A stretch of DNA of 64,000 bases from Comamonadaceae bacterium 2FH (GTDB lineage Bacteria > Pseudomonadota > Gammaproteobacteria > Burkholderiales > Burkholderiaceae_C), in assembly GCA_005503335.1 (NCBI GenBank), contig SCMQ01000005.1, positions 141,659-205,658 of the forward strand, in the 5' to 3' direction. The position numbers were made by a program, and so were the translations under genes. How positions within the stretch are numbered: the stretch's first letter is position 1; each line of letters opens with the position of its first letter. The notes below the pieces were generated by a model. That model ran no database searches, was not told the origin of the DNA, and was given only the letters and a program-made list of their open reading frames with translations. Positions 30,163 through 36,710 of the stretch are shown one piece after another.

Positions 30163-30175
30163 GAACATGCTGTTC
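30163..30175. promoter_or_regulatory. Candidate LysR-type operator between cupin and LysR genes
   Basis: GAACATGCTGTTC is an inverted repeat with five-base arms and a three-base centre, 17 bases upstream of the LysR start and in the shared divergent region. Just to its left, ATCGATTC and ATCGAACA form a short direct repeat. LysR regulators usually bind such imperfect dyads in front of divergent partners. Assignment is by position only. Confidence 0.4.
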
Positions 30176-30192
30176 TATGATGTGCAACAGTC

Positions 30193-31119
30193 ATGGGCCT
30201 GGACCTGATCGCCGCGATGCGCGTGTTCACCACGGTGGTGGATGCGGGCAGCTTCGCGGCCGCCGCGGACCGGCTGGAGATCTCGCGCGCCATGGTCACG
30301 CGGCATGTGGCGCTGCTGGAGGCGCATCTGGGCGTGCGGCTGCTGCACCGCACCACGCGGCGCGTCTCGCTGACCGAGGCCGGCGCGGCCTACCAGCCGC
30401 GCGCCGCTCAGGTGCTGGCCATGGCGCAGGAGGCGGCCGACCTGGTCACGCAGCAGGCAAGCCTGCCCAGCGGCAGGCTGCGCGTGGCCAGCTCCTTCGG
30501 CTTCGGCGAGCACCATCTGCAGCAGGCGGTCACCGGCTTCCTGCGCCGGCACCCGGCCGTGCAGATCGACCTGGTGCTCGGCGAGCGGCAGGTGGACCTG
30601 GTGGAGGAGGGCGTGGACCTGGCCGTGCGCGTGGCCGCCGCGATCGAGCCCGGGCTGGTGGCACGCCGCCTGGCGCGCGTGCGCACCCTGCTGTGCGCCG
30701 CGCCCGCCTACCTGCAGGCGCATGGCGAGCCGCGCGAGCCGCAGGAGCTGCAGGCCCATGCCTGCATCGTCTACGCGCACAAGGACTGGCGCAGCGAATG
30801 GCGGCTGCGCCGCGGCGACGAGCTGCAGGTGGTGCCGATCGCGGGCCGGCTGCGCGCCAGCGGCGGATCGGTGCAGGTCAGTGCCGCCATCGACGGCCTG
30901 GGCCTGGCGCTGGAGCCCGAGTTCCTGCTCTGCGACGCGCTGCGCGAGGGCCGGCTGGTGCGCCTGCTGCCCGATTGGCAGGGGCCGGAGCTCTCGGTGT
31001 TCGCCGTCTATCCCGAGCGCAGGCAGCTGCCGCTGAAGGTGCGCAGCTTCATCGACCATCTGGTCGAGGCCTTCGCCGCGCCGCCGCCCTGGGAGCGCTG
31101 GCAGGCACCGGGGCGCTGA
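30193..31119 (+). CDS. LysR family transcriptional regulator
   Basis: A 308-residue LysR regulator. Residues about 3-62 carry the winged helix: MRVFTTVVDAGSFAAAADRL and LEISRAMVTRHVALLEAHLG with the recognition helix, then LLHRTTRRVSLTEAG. The effector-binding part starts near residue 95 with LRVASSFGFGEHHLQQAVTG. The pattern FLRRHPAVQIDLVLGERQVD is common in the subgroup close to DmlR/CrgA-like regulators. The gene is divergent from the cupin gene and probably regulates it and itself. The effector is unknown. Confidence 0.92.
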   Translation: MGLDLIAAMRVFTTVVDAGSFAAAADRLEISRAMVTRHVALLEAHLGVRLLHRTTRRVSLTEAGAAYQPRAAQVLAMAQEAADLVTQQASLPSGRLRVASSFGFGEHHLQQAVTGFLRRHPAVQIDLVLGERQVDLVEEGVDLAVRVAAAIEPGLVARRLARVRTLLCAAPAYLQAHGEPREPQELQAHACIVYAHKDWRSEWRLRRGDELQVVPIAGRLRASGGSVQVSAAIDGLGLALEPEFLLCDALREGRLVRLLPDWQGPELSVFAVYPERRQLPLKVRSFIDHLVEAFAAPPPWERWQAPGR

Positions 31120-31190
31120 TCGCCCAGCTGTCGCGGACAGGCAAATGCTCCACCCCGCGACGCCGCGGGTCAGGAACAGCGGGCGGCAGC

Positions 31191-31523
31191 TCAGGCCTTC
31201 TTCAAGAACTCCGCCTTGAGCATGAAGTTGCCCTGATCGGTCTTGCAGTCCACGTCGTGGCCGGCTGCGCCCGGGCTCAGCCGGATGCTTTTCACCTTGG
31301 TGCCTTTCTTGAGGACGATGGACGAGCCCTTGACCTTCAGGTCCTTGATCAGGATGACGGCGTCGCCATCGGCCAGCGGGTTGCCGTTGGCGTCGCGGAT
31401 GACGGCATCGACCTCGGCGCCGTCCTCGTCATTGAGGGTGGCGCTCATCGGCCACTCGTGCGCGCAGTCCGGGCAGACGTAGTTGTCGCCGTGTCGATGG
31501 CAGTGGCATGACGGGGCGGTCAT
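31191..31523 (-). CDS. yjdM: PhnA/YjdM family zinc-ribbon protein, copy 1
   Basis: The 110-residue protein matches the PhnA (YjdM) family: NYVCPDCAHEWPM is the second half of an N-terminal zinc ribbon, and the C-terminal domain VRDANGNPLADGD-type (here VIRDANGNPLADGDAVILIK), VKGSSIVLKKGTKVKSIR and DVDCKTDQGNF follow. The first metal-binding cysteine pair is unusual: the standard CPxC is replaced by CHC within SCHCHRHGDNY, ahead of the CPDC. A second, more typical copy lies at 38702-39061. PhnA/YjdM was named from phosphonate genes but its activity is not established. It marks the left edge of the island beside gyrB and lies 22 bases after a hipA tail. Confidence 0.88.
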   Translation of the reverse strand: MTAPSCHCHRHGDNYVCPDCAHEWPMSATLNDEDGAEVDAVIRDANGNPLADGDAVILIKDLKVKGSSIVLKKGTKVKSIRLSPGAAGHDVDCKTDQGNFMLKAEFLKKA

Positions 31524-31544
31524 GTTGACATAACGTACGCCGGG

Positions 31545-31709
31545 CTACTTGGGAGGCATGGCCCCCAGGCGCTGCGCTGCGCCCTGCAGGCCCTCGAGGA
31601 TGCGCGTGGCCACCCGCTCCGGGAAGTCCCGCGGAAGCCGGCTGCGCACCTGCTGGATGACGCCCGGTGTCGCCTCGAGGATCTTCTCGATGAGGGGCTC
31701 CGCGTCCAT
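31545..31709 (-). pseudogene. Second hipA C-terminal tail, in frame after the hipA stop codon
   Basis: After the TAG that ends hipA, the same frame continues for 58 codons, with a Met five codons in (54 residues from there). It reads LIEKILEATPGVIQQVRSRL, then PRDFPERVATRILEGLQG. This aligns with the real end of the upstream HipA, where LPEGFPEDVAAAIFEGMR occurs at the matching position, but the sequence is clearly different. It looks like the end of another hipA whose front was replaced. It could be translated separately as a tiny protein, though no ribosome site is convincing. The finding supports gene replacement by recombination. Confidence 0.6.
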
Positions 31710-31721
31710 GCGGGCGCGAAA

Positions 31722-33068
31722 CTAAGTCGCAGGCTGCGCTTCCAGTCGCCTGGCTTGTGTTCGCATACCCTCGAAAATTGCTGCGGCAACATCCTCCGGA
31801 AAGCCTTCGGGCAGCTGCTTTGCGACCGCGTCGATAGCGCCTTCTACCTTTGCAAGCAGCTCGCCGATGATGTCCTCGGCGTTGTCTCCCCAGCCGCACT
31901 TCGCGGCAGTCGCGTTGAAGTGGCGCCGCATGATGGTTGCCAGGTTGTAGTGGCGGTTCTTTCCGGAGACTGCCATCGCTAGCTTGGCGTTCTTCCAGGC
32001 AAGCTGATTCTTGCCATTGCCGATGATGGGCCAGGCCGAGAGCACGTCGTACAAGGGTGTTAACGCGTACGTCCCGCCGGCGTGCAGCCGGATGCTGAAG
32101 TTCTTTGCGTGGCCGTCGGTTGCGGCCATCAGCCAGAAGGCGATCTGGCTTGCCAAGAGCGTGCGCAAGTCGGCGCGCGCGTTCTGGGAGCCGTGCAGCA
32201 CCTGCGCCAGCTGCTCGATGCCGGGGCCGCCCTCTGCTTCGTACTTGACGGCAGGGCTCACCCCGCGCGCCTGGCAGAAATCTTCCTGGGGTAGGCGAAG
32301 AATCCATGGCCCCGATGGGTGTGGCTTGCGGTCAAAGCGCTGGACCACCAATACGGGGGGATGGTCTGCGAAGGTGGCGATGTTTGCCTGGGCTACGTCG
32401 AATCCAAGCGCGCCCATGAGCCTCAAACACAGCCACTCGTTGTAGACCGAGGTGCGCATGTCGGCCTGCATATTGCCAACCAGCCCCAGAGGCAACTTGA
32501 GGATGTGCGTCGTCGGTGTGGCGCCGCGCGGCCGCATCCACTTGCCGTCGTGCCAGAGCAAGGCCGTCTTCTCTTGGGCGCCGGCAATCGAAATACGAAA
32601 GTCCTGTTCCTGGTCCTGTTTGCCGAATTGGGACCCAGTCACCGTGCTGCGAAGCAAGGCTGCCACGGTCTCGTCATCCAGAGGCTCTCCTTCTGTGTGG
32701 TCAAACCCCTTCGGCTCTTCATCCGCGCCCAGAAGTTGCACGGCGCCAACGCAGTCGCGTCCGATGGCAGCGAGCAAGTCAAAGGTGTCCTCGGAGCCCG
32801 CGGCATACCGCTGCGCGAGGCGTTTTCGGATGGCACTGCTTTCCGGCAGCAGGTTCTCGAAGAAGTTCGCAACGGTCTCACCACGCAGGGGCTCGTTGCC
32901 CAGCAGCGGCATCGGCAGAGACAGCGACAGCGGCCGCGCGGAGGCTGACTTCAGCCAGCTATCTGCGTAGGTCAGCTCCATGGGTCGACGACCCGCCGGA
33001 GCCCATTGCCCCACGAACTCACCATTGGTCCAGATGGAAAGCGGACGAGAATGTGCGCGGCGGCCCAT
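31722..33068 (-). CDS. hipA: HipA family serine/threonine kinase toxin
   Basis: A full-length 448-residue HipA. The N-terminal subdomain (about 1-110) contains LTYADSWLKSASARPLSLSL and NFFENLLPES. The glycine-rich GAQEKTALL (163-171) and a lysine near 191 belong to the nucleotide site. AATDGHAKNFSI gives the catalytic Asp (about 318) and Asn (about 323), and PLYDVLSAWP the metal-binding Asp (about 341). HipA kinases phosphorylate glutamyl-tRNA synthetase or other tRNA synthetases and cause growth arrest when not held by HipB. It starts 3 bases after the hipB stop, on the same strand. Its own end is followed in frame by a second hipA tail. Confidence 0.93.
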   Translation of the reverse strand: MGRRAHSRPLSIWTNGEFVGQWAPAGRRPMELTYADSWLKSASARPLSLSLPMPLLGNEPLRGETVANFFENLLPESSAIRKRLAQRYAAGSEDTFDLLAAIGRDCVGAVQLLGADEEPKGFDHTEGEPLDDETVAALLRSTVTGSQFGKQDQEQDFRISIAGAQEKTALLWHDGKWMRPRGATPTTHILKLPLGLVGNMQADMRTSVYNEWLCLRLMGALGFDVAQANIATFADHPPVLVVQRFDRKPHPSGPWILRLPQEDFCQARGVSPAVKYEAEGGPGIEQLAQVLHGSQNARADLRTLLASQIAFWLMAATDGHAKNFSIRLHAGGTYALTPLYDVLSAWPIIGNGKNQLAWKNAKLAMAVSGKNRHYNLATIMRRHFNATAAKCGWGDNAEDIIGELLAKVEGAIDAVAKQLPEGFPEDVAAAIFEGMRTQARRLEAQPAT

Positions 33069-33071
33069 GGC

Positions 33072-33338
33072 TTACCAGATGGCAGCGGGGGTGCCTAACG
33101 CGGGCAGGTTGTCGTCGCGCGGCTGCACGCTTAGCTGTAGGCCCAGTTGGGCGCAAATCGCCAGGAGCTGGTCAACGCTCAGCGTACCCGGGGCGAGTTC
33201 CAGCTCAGACAGTCGCTTTTGGCTCAAGCCCAGCCGTGCGCCCAGCTGAGCTTGGGTGAGCTTGCGGCTCTTGCGAGCACTTTGCAGCAGCGTCCCAAGC
33301 TGTGATGCTGTGGCGATGGATTGGATTCGAGTGGACAT
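33072..33338 (-). CDS. hipB: HipB-type antitoxin, XRE helix-turn-helix
   Basis: The 88-residue protein is mostly one XRE domain: LLQSARKSRKLTQAQLGARL and LGLSQKRLSELELAPGTLSV contain helices 2 and 3 of the HTH. It directly precedes hipA, so it should be the antitoxin that binds HipA and represses the operon. Its start at 33338 lies one base from the first of three TTTACC-containing operator-like dyads. It has a short tail, LPALGTPAAIW, ending in tryptophan, as HipB proteins often do for binding to HipA or for degradation. Confidence 0.92.
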   Translation of the reverse strand: MSTRIQSIATASQLGTLLQSARKSRKLTQAQLGARLGLSQKRLSELELAPGTLSVDQLLAICAQLGLQLSVQPRDDNLPALGTPAAIW

Positions 33339-33339
33339 G

Positions 33340-33360
33340 TTTACCGCCTATTCCGGTAAA
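33340..33360. promoter_or_regulatory. Candidate HipB operator O1, overlapping the hipB start
   Basis: TTTACCGCCTATTCCGGTAAA is an inverted repeat with TTTACC and GGTAAA arms, starting two bases in front of the hipB start codon. The same arms recur in two more sites at 33395 and 33418. Paired or triple dyads at hipBA promoters are known sites for cooperative HipB binding, so this cluster is a likely autoregulation region. Confidence 0.6.
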
Positions 33361-33394
33361 ATTATTTTAGTTGCATAACCAGTAATCGTCAAAC

Positions 33395-33435
33395 ACCGGC
33401 ATTCCCGGTAAACCGTATTTACCGGAATGCCCGGT
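33395..33435. promoter_or_regulatory. Two further TTTACC/GGTAAA dyads upstream of hipB
   Basis: ACCGGCATTCCCGGTAAA (33395-33412) and TTTACCGGAATGCCCGGT (33418-33435) are near-mirror copies of each other, separated by five bases, and share the arms of the site at 33340. They lie between hipB and the opposite-strand hipA remnant. The rightmost site adjoins the remnant, so it may have been carried with either gene at the recombination point. Confidence 0.5.
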
Positions 33436-33442
33436 TCTCTGA

Positions 33443-33892
33443 CGATTCGGCACCGACAGAACGCTCTTGCCTGCGGCGGCAACACCTCAAGTCACGGAGG
33501 GCGCAAAGGCGCTCCAGCGGGAGCTTTGGCGCCGCATGGCTTTCAACGCCATCTGCGGCTATGGCGACGACCACCCGCGCAACCACGGCCTGCTGTTTCG
33601 GGACGGCCGCTGGGGCCTGTCCGAGGCCTTCGATATCGCCCCGTACATCAGCTTCCCGGGCACGCTGGCCATGGCCATCACCCGCGAAGGGAGCGCTTTG
33701 GCGACCACTGAGAACCTCCTGAAAACCTGCGACAACTTCGCCTACGACGCGAAGGCGGCGGCAGAGTACATCGAGCAGTGCAAGGACAGCATCGCCAAGG
33801 GCTGGGGCGAGGAGCTGGCAGCCTGCGGACAAGCGCGAGACCTGTTGCCGGCGCCCACCTTTGAGTGGCTGGACGGCAGCACCTTACGGTAG
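33443..33892 (+). pseudogene. HipA C-terminal remnant on the plus strand
   Basis: A frame open from 33443 encodes the C-terminal half of a HipA kinase. LWRRMAFNAICGYGDDHPRN holds the catalytic Asp and Asn region, GLSEAFDIAPYISFPGT the metal-binding Asp, and the last 80 residues are the helical end with PTFEWLDGSTLR. The first 200 or so residues of a HipA, including the nucleotide-binding lysine, are missing, and no good start is present; the first possible one is a TTG at 33467. It faces the opposite way from the intact hipBA and is not its copy. It is most likely a broken gene, though a short product is possible. Confidence 0.65.
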
Positions 33893-34028
33893 GGCGGGCC
33901 TCGCCGTCCGGCTATCGACCCGACCGGCGCGCCAGGTACCGATGGCCGCGCCCGGCTGCAGGCAGCATCCTGGCCATGGCGGTGAGCTTCACATACGGGC
34001 AACAGTTGAAAACGGGCCTGATGATTCA
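33893..34028 (+). other. Gap between hipA remnant and PIN gene
   Basis: This 136-base stretch holds no gene I can support. It is GC rich and lies between the stop of the plus-strand hipA remnant and the stop of the minus-strand PIN gene, so it may contain terminators, but no clear hairpin with a T tract is visible. Confidence 0.4.
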
Positions 34029-34517
34029 TCATGCCTTCCACTTGGCCAGGCGCGTTTGGCACTCCGCGTGAGGCAGTCGCGCACCACGCGCAAGCATGGC
34101 CTCCAAGCCTGTCGCGGCCCGTGCAGGCGGAATGACAGCGTGGGTAAGCATTTCATCGAGCAGCCACAGAGCGCCATGCACCTCGAGGCCGTCGTGCATC
34201 GCTTGCTTGCGCAGGCGGCCATCCCCGGTCAGCAATGGGCGGCCCGTTTCTTGTGCGAGCAGGTAACACGACACGTCTGCCAAGGAGCTGTTGTTGTGTG
34301 TGGTGATCAATGCAGCCAGTTTGGGTGTCGCGCTCGAATCCAATGTCTCGACGAGGAGACCAAGCTGCGTCAGCGCGCCATGATCGAAGTCGTCCAGTTC
34401 GGCCAGGACGAAGTCGGTGCAGCACAGCGTGAAGGGCAGCCGAAAGAGCTTGTCGAGCAGACCCGCGTTCCTGAAGTCGATCCAGATGTTGCTGTCGCCG
34501 ACGTAGACGCGGTTCAT
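34029..34517 (-). CDS. PIN domain protein, likely toxin
   Basis: The 162-residue protein begins NRVYVGDSNIWIDF, the first strand of a PIN domain with Asp 8. FVLAELDDF gives Glu 40, ADVSCYLLAQE Asp 81, and LLTGDGRLRKQA Asp 99, the four acidic residues expected for metal-dependent RNase activity. The rest is a helical tail. Its start overlaps the last four bases of the XRE-ImmA gene, so the two are translated together. PIN proteins in such pairs are usually RNase toxins and the partner neutralises or regulates them. The target RNA is unknown. Confidence 0.85.
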   Translation of the reverse strand: MNRVYVGDSNIWIDFRNAGLLDKLFRLPFTLCCTDFVLAELDDFDHGALTQLGLLVETLDSSATPKLAALITTHNNSSLADVSCYLLAQETGRPLLTGDGRLRKQAMHDGLEVHGALWLLDEMLTHAVIPPARAATGLEAMLARGARLPHAECQTRLAKWKA

Positions 34518-35572
34518 TCATGCTCCGCAGCTGCATGAAGCGCGGGTTCCAGATCTCCGATCGGACGCTGCAAGAACTCTGCCGCACGCGACGGGCTGAA
34601 CAAGTCCTCGGCAAGGCCCCAGAAAACGAGCGATTCAAACCGCCGGGGTCGCTCGGGCAAGAGAGGCTCCGGTTCTGCCGAACGCCAGCCCGCCTGGCTG
34701 AACTGGATGAACGCAGCCTTGTAGCCCGCCTCGCTCAGCAGGCTGAGGTCTTTCAGGCGTCGTAGAGCCACCTGCATGGAAATGCCGTAGCGTCGCTTGG
34801 CGTTGAGCAATTCGACGGGATGCACCTTCGACCTCTTGTGGCTGCCGAAGTCGATCAGCACGTGGTCTCGCGGATAGAGAAACGCACCGGCGAACCGGTG
34901 ACAACATGCCTCCTTGTCCTTCTCTGGCATATCGTCCGGCAAAGCCATGATCCAGTGCCCCAGCTCATGCGCCGCGGTAAAGCGCATCCGCTCGCCAGGC
35001 CGCGCGGTGTTGAGCGCGATCAGTACATGCTGTTCGTCATGCGTCGCAGCGCAGGCGCCATCGAAGTCGTCCTGCGCATCTATCAATGCCACCTTGATGC
35101 CATGCTCTTCGAGCAGCTGGGTCAGGTTTGCAATGGCATCCCCCCCGATATCCCATTGCTGCCGAAGCCGATGCGCCGCATTCTCTGCTTCCTCTACCAC
35201 CGTCACGGCGATGGACCGGGCGGGCGGTGGCGCAACGCTCACGTCTGCCGCATCGAAGCAGCGCTCGAGGGCCATGTAGCGTTCCAGATGCTCGCGCATC
35301 TGCTCTTCCACCTGAAGCTGCCGGTACTTCGGCATCTTGGCCAGCTTGCGGAACTCCAGGGGAGCGAGCGTTACAGCCTCGGACCGGAAGAAGTATTCCG
35401 GCTTGACGTGGAGCGCCTTCGCAAGCTGCAGCAAGCGGGTCGAGTTGGGCGTGGCTTCCCCCTTCTCGAACTTGCTCAACCCTTGCTTGGTGATGTCCCC
35501 CAGGCGTTGAGCGAGCGCATCAAGGCTCATGCCTCTCAACACGCGCGCACGCCGAATGCGGTCGTGAATCAT
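34514..35572 (-). CDS. XRE-family HTH protein with ImmA/IrrE metallopeptidase domain
   Basis: A 352-residue protein starting at ATG 35572, which has AAGGGGA at good spacing; a TTG at 35596 in frame lies inside the operator. Residues about 3-60 form an XRE HTH (RVLRGMSLDALAQRL, KQGLSKFEKGEATPN). The ImmA/IrrE domain follows, with the zinc motif HELGHW at 202-207 and a helical C-terminus. Such proteins bind DNA through the HTH and may cleave a repressor or other partner. Here it overlaps a PIN gene and probably acts as its antitoxin and regulator. It is preceded by a dyad likely to be its own operator. Confidence 0.9.
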   Translation of the reverse strand: MIHDRIRRARVLRGMSLDALAQRLGDITKQGLSKFEKGEATPNSTRLLQLAKALHVKPEYFFRSEAVTLAPLEFRKLAKMPKYRQLQVEEQMREHLERYMALERCFDAADVSVAPPPARSIAVTVVEEAENAAHRLRQQWDIGGDAIANLTQLLEEHGIKVALIDAQDDFDGACAATHDEQHVLIALNTARPGERMRFTAAHELGHWIMALPDDMPEKDKEACCHRFAGAFLYPRDHVLIDFGSHKRSKVHPVELLNAKRRYGISMQVALRRLKDLSLLSEAGYKAAFIQFSQAGWRSAEPEPLLPERPRRFESLVFWGLAEDLFSPSRAAEFLQRPIGDLEPALHAAAEHE

Positions 35573-35587
35573 CGCTGTGGTCCCCTT

Positions 35588-35625
35588 GGTTGACAAAAAT
35601 TATATCAACTTGAAATTTGTCAACC
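35588..35625. promoter_or_regulatory. Operator/promoter of the XRE-ImmA/PIN operon
   Basis: GGTTGACAAA at 35588-35597 and TTTGTCAACC at 35616-35625 are perfect 10-base inverted arms separated by 18 bases. On the minus strand a TATAAT hexamer lies between the arms, and the upstream arm contains TTGACA. A repressor bound to the arms would cover the promoter. The 16-base-pair edge of the gene start follows directly, so XRE self-repression is the simplest reading. Confidence 0.6.
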
Positions 35626-35668
35626 TTGGCCACAGTCCAGGCTTGGCTGGGCCCACGATAGGCTCGGC

Positions 35669-36628
35669 TCAATCGAATCGCCGACGCAGGTTCTCGATGC
35701 GCCACTCCAGCGCTTCGCGCTTGGGCGCGAAGCGGGCCTGCGTTGGCAGGATCAACGCCTTGCCTTCGAGGTTTATCAGCATGGCGAGGTCGGGCAGGCG
35801 GTCGTCCAGGACAGGACTCACATGCCACTTTAGATCGGGGCCGGGGGCGATCAGGTTGCGGTCCATGGCCCAGTGCATGTTGGGCGTCAGCGCGAGGCCG
35901 TTACGCGGGTCGTCATCGCCCGCCTCGCTGAAGGGATGGATGTGCGCGGCCTCGACCATGGCCTCACCGGTAGGCAGCAGGATGCGGACGCCCGTGGCCG
36001 CGCAGCGGTAGTCATACAGCTCCGTGACCAAACGGCGGAACGCTGGATCGCGTACATAGGCTGGGGGCGGGCCCTCGGTGGCCGTTGCGACAGACCCGAG
36101 CCGCAGGCGCTGCTCGTAGCGGCTGATCTCGCTGCTGGCGGCGGCGATACCGCGCAAGTCTTGCAGCCCTCGATCGAGCCAGTGCGTGGAGATCGTCTCG
36201 GCCAGCGCCTCCAGGGTCACTGGCTGCTGCAGCAGGTCGAACAATTCTTCGTCGAGTGCTGCGCATTCGATGTTGGCCGTTATGTCAGAAGGACTGCGGG
36301 CCGTCGCCATCGCGGCCAGGACGGCCTCGCGCCCCGGCAGCGGCTTCAAATGCCAGAAGCTGGTTCCGCCTCCTCGCAGCTTTCCCTCAAGGTGGAAGAA
36401 CGGAAAGTACGGATTGGGGTGATCGCCCGGCGCCCTCACCGCCGAGAAGAAGCGGTTGTAGCGTTCGAGCAGTGGGGGCGCATAGAGCACGCGGTTCTCT
36501 GCTATTCCGCCGGCCCGGGCCAGGTCCAGCACAGCCAGCAACATGCAAAGCTTGTGCGGGCTCGCGCGCCCGCCGCTCATGTTGACGACGAGTCGCTTGA
36601 ACTTGTCCTGATACTCAGCAAGGCTCAT
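35669..36628 (-). CDS. HNH endonuclease family protein
   Basis: A 319-residue protein starting at ATG 36628. The first 180 residues are helical and I do not recognise a domain. The C-terminal HNH region begins near YDYRCAATGVRILLP (residues 206-219), then VEAAHIHPFSEAG with the paired histidines (229, 231), and NGLALTPNMHWAMDRNLI with Asn 243/250 and His 252. This is the HNH_2-type fold found in restriction-like nucleases. There is no methyltransferase nearby. It follows the DUF2075 gene by 82 bases on the same strand, with which it probably forms a unit. Target specificity is unknown. Confidence 0.85.
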   Translation of the reverse strand: MSLAEYQDKFKRLVVNMSGGRASPHKLCMLLAVLDLARAGGIAENRVLYAPPLLERYNRFFSAVRAPGDHPNPYFPFFHLEGKLRGGGTSFWHLKPLPGREAVLAAMATARSPSDITANIECAALDEELFDLLQQPVTLEALAETISTHWLDRGLQDLRGIAAASSEISRYEQRLRLGSVATATEGPPPAYVRDPAFRRLVTELYDYRCAATGVRILLPTGEAMVEAAHIHPFSEAGDDDPRNGLALTPNMHWAMDRNLIAPGPDLKWHVSPVLDDRLPDLAMLINLEGKALILPTQARFAPKREALEWRIENLRRRFD

Positions 36629-36710
36629 GACCGATCGTGGTGCTAATTGCTGTGACACAGCGCCGACGCCTCGCACGCTCTGCACTCGGTGAAGGCCTGT
36701 CGCGCGGGCA

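Noticed and set aside
35573..35596. TTG start giving an XRE protein eight residues longer
   Set aside because: The TTG lies inside the operator arm. ATG 35572 has a proper ribosome site and matches the usual start of the HTH.
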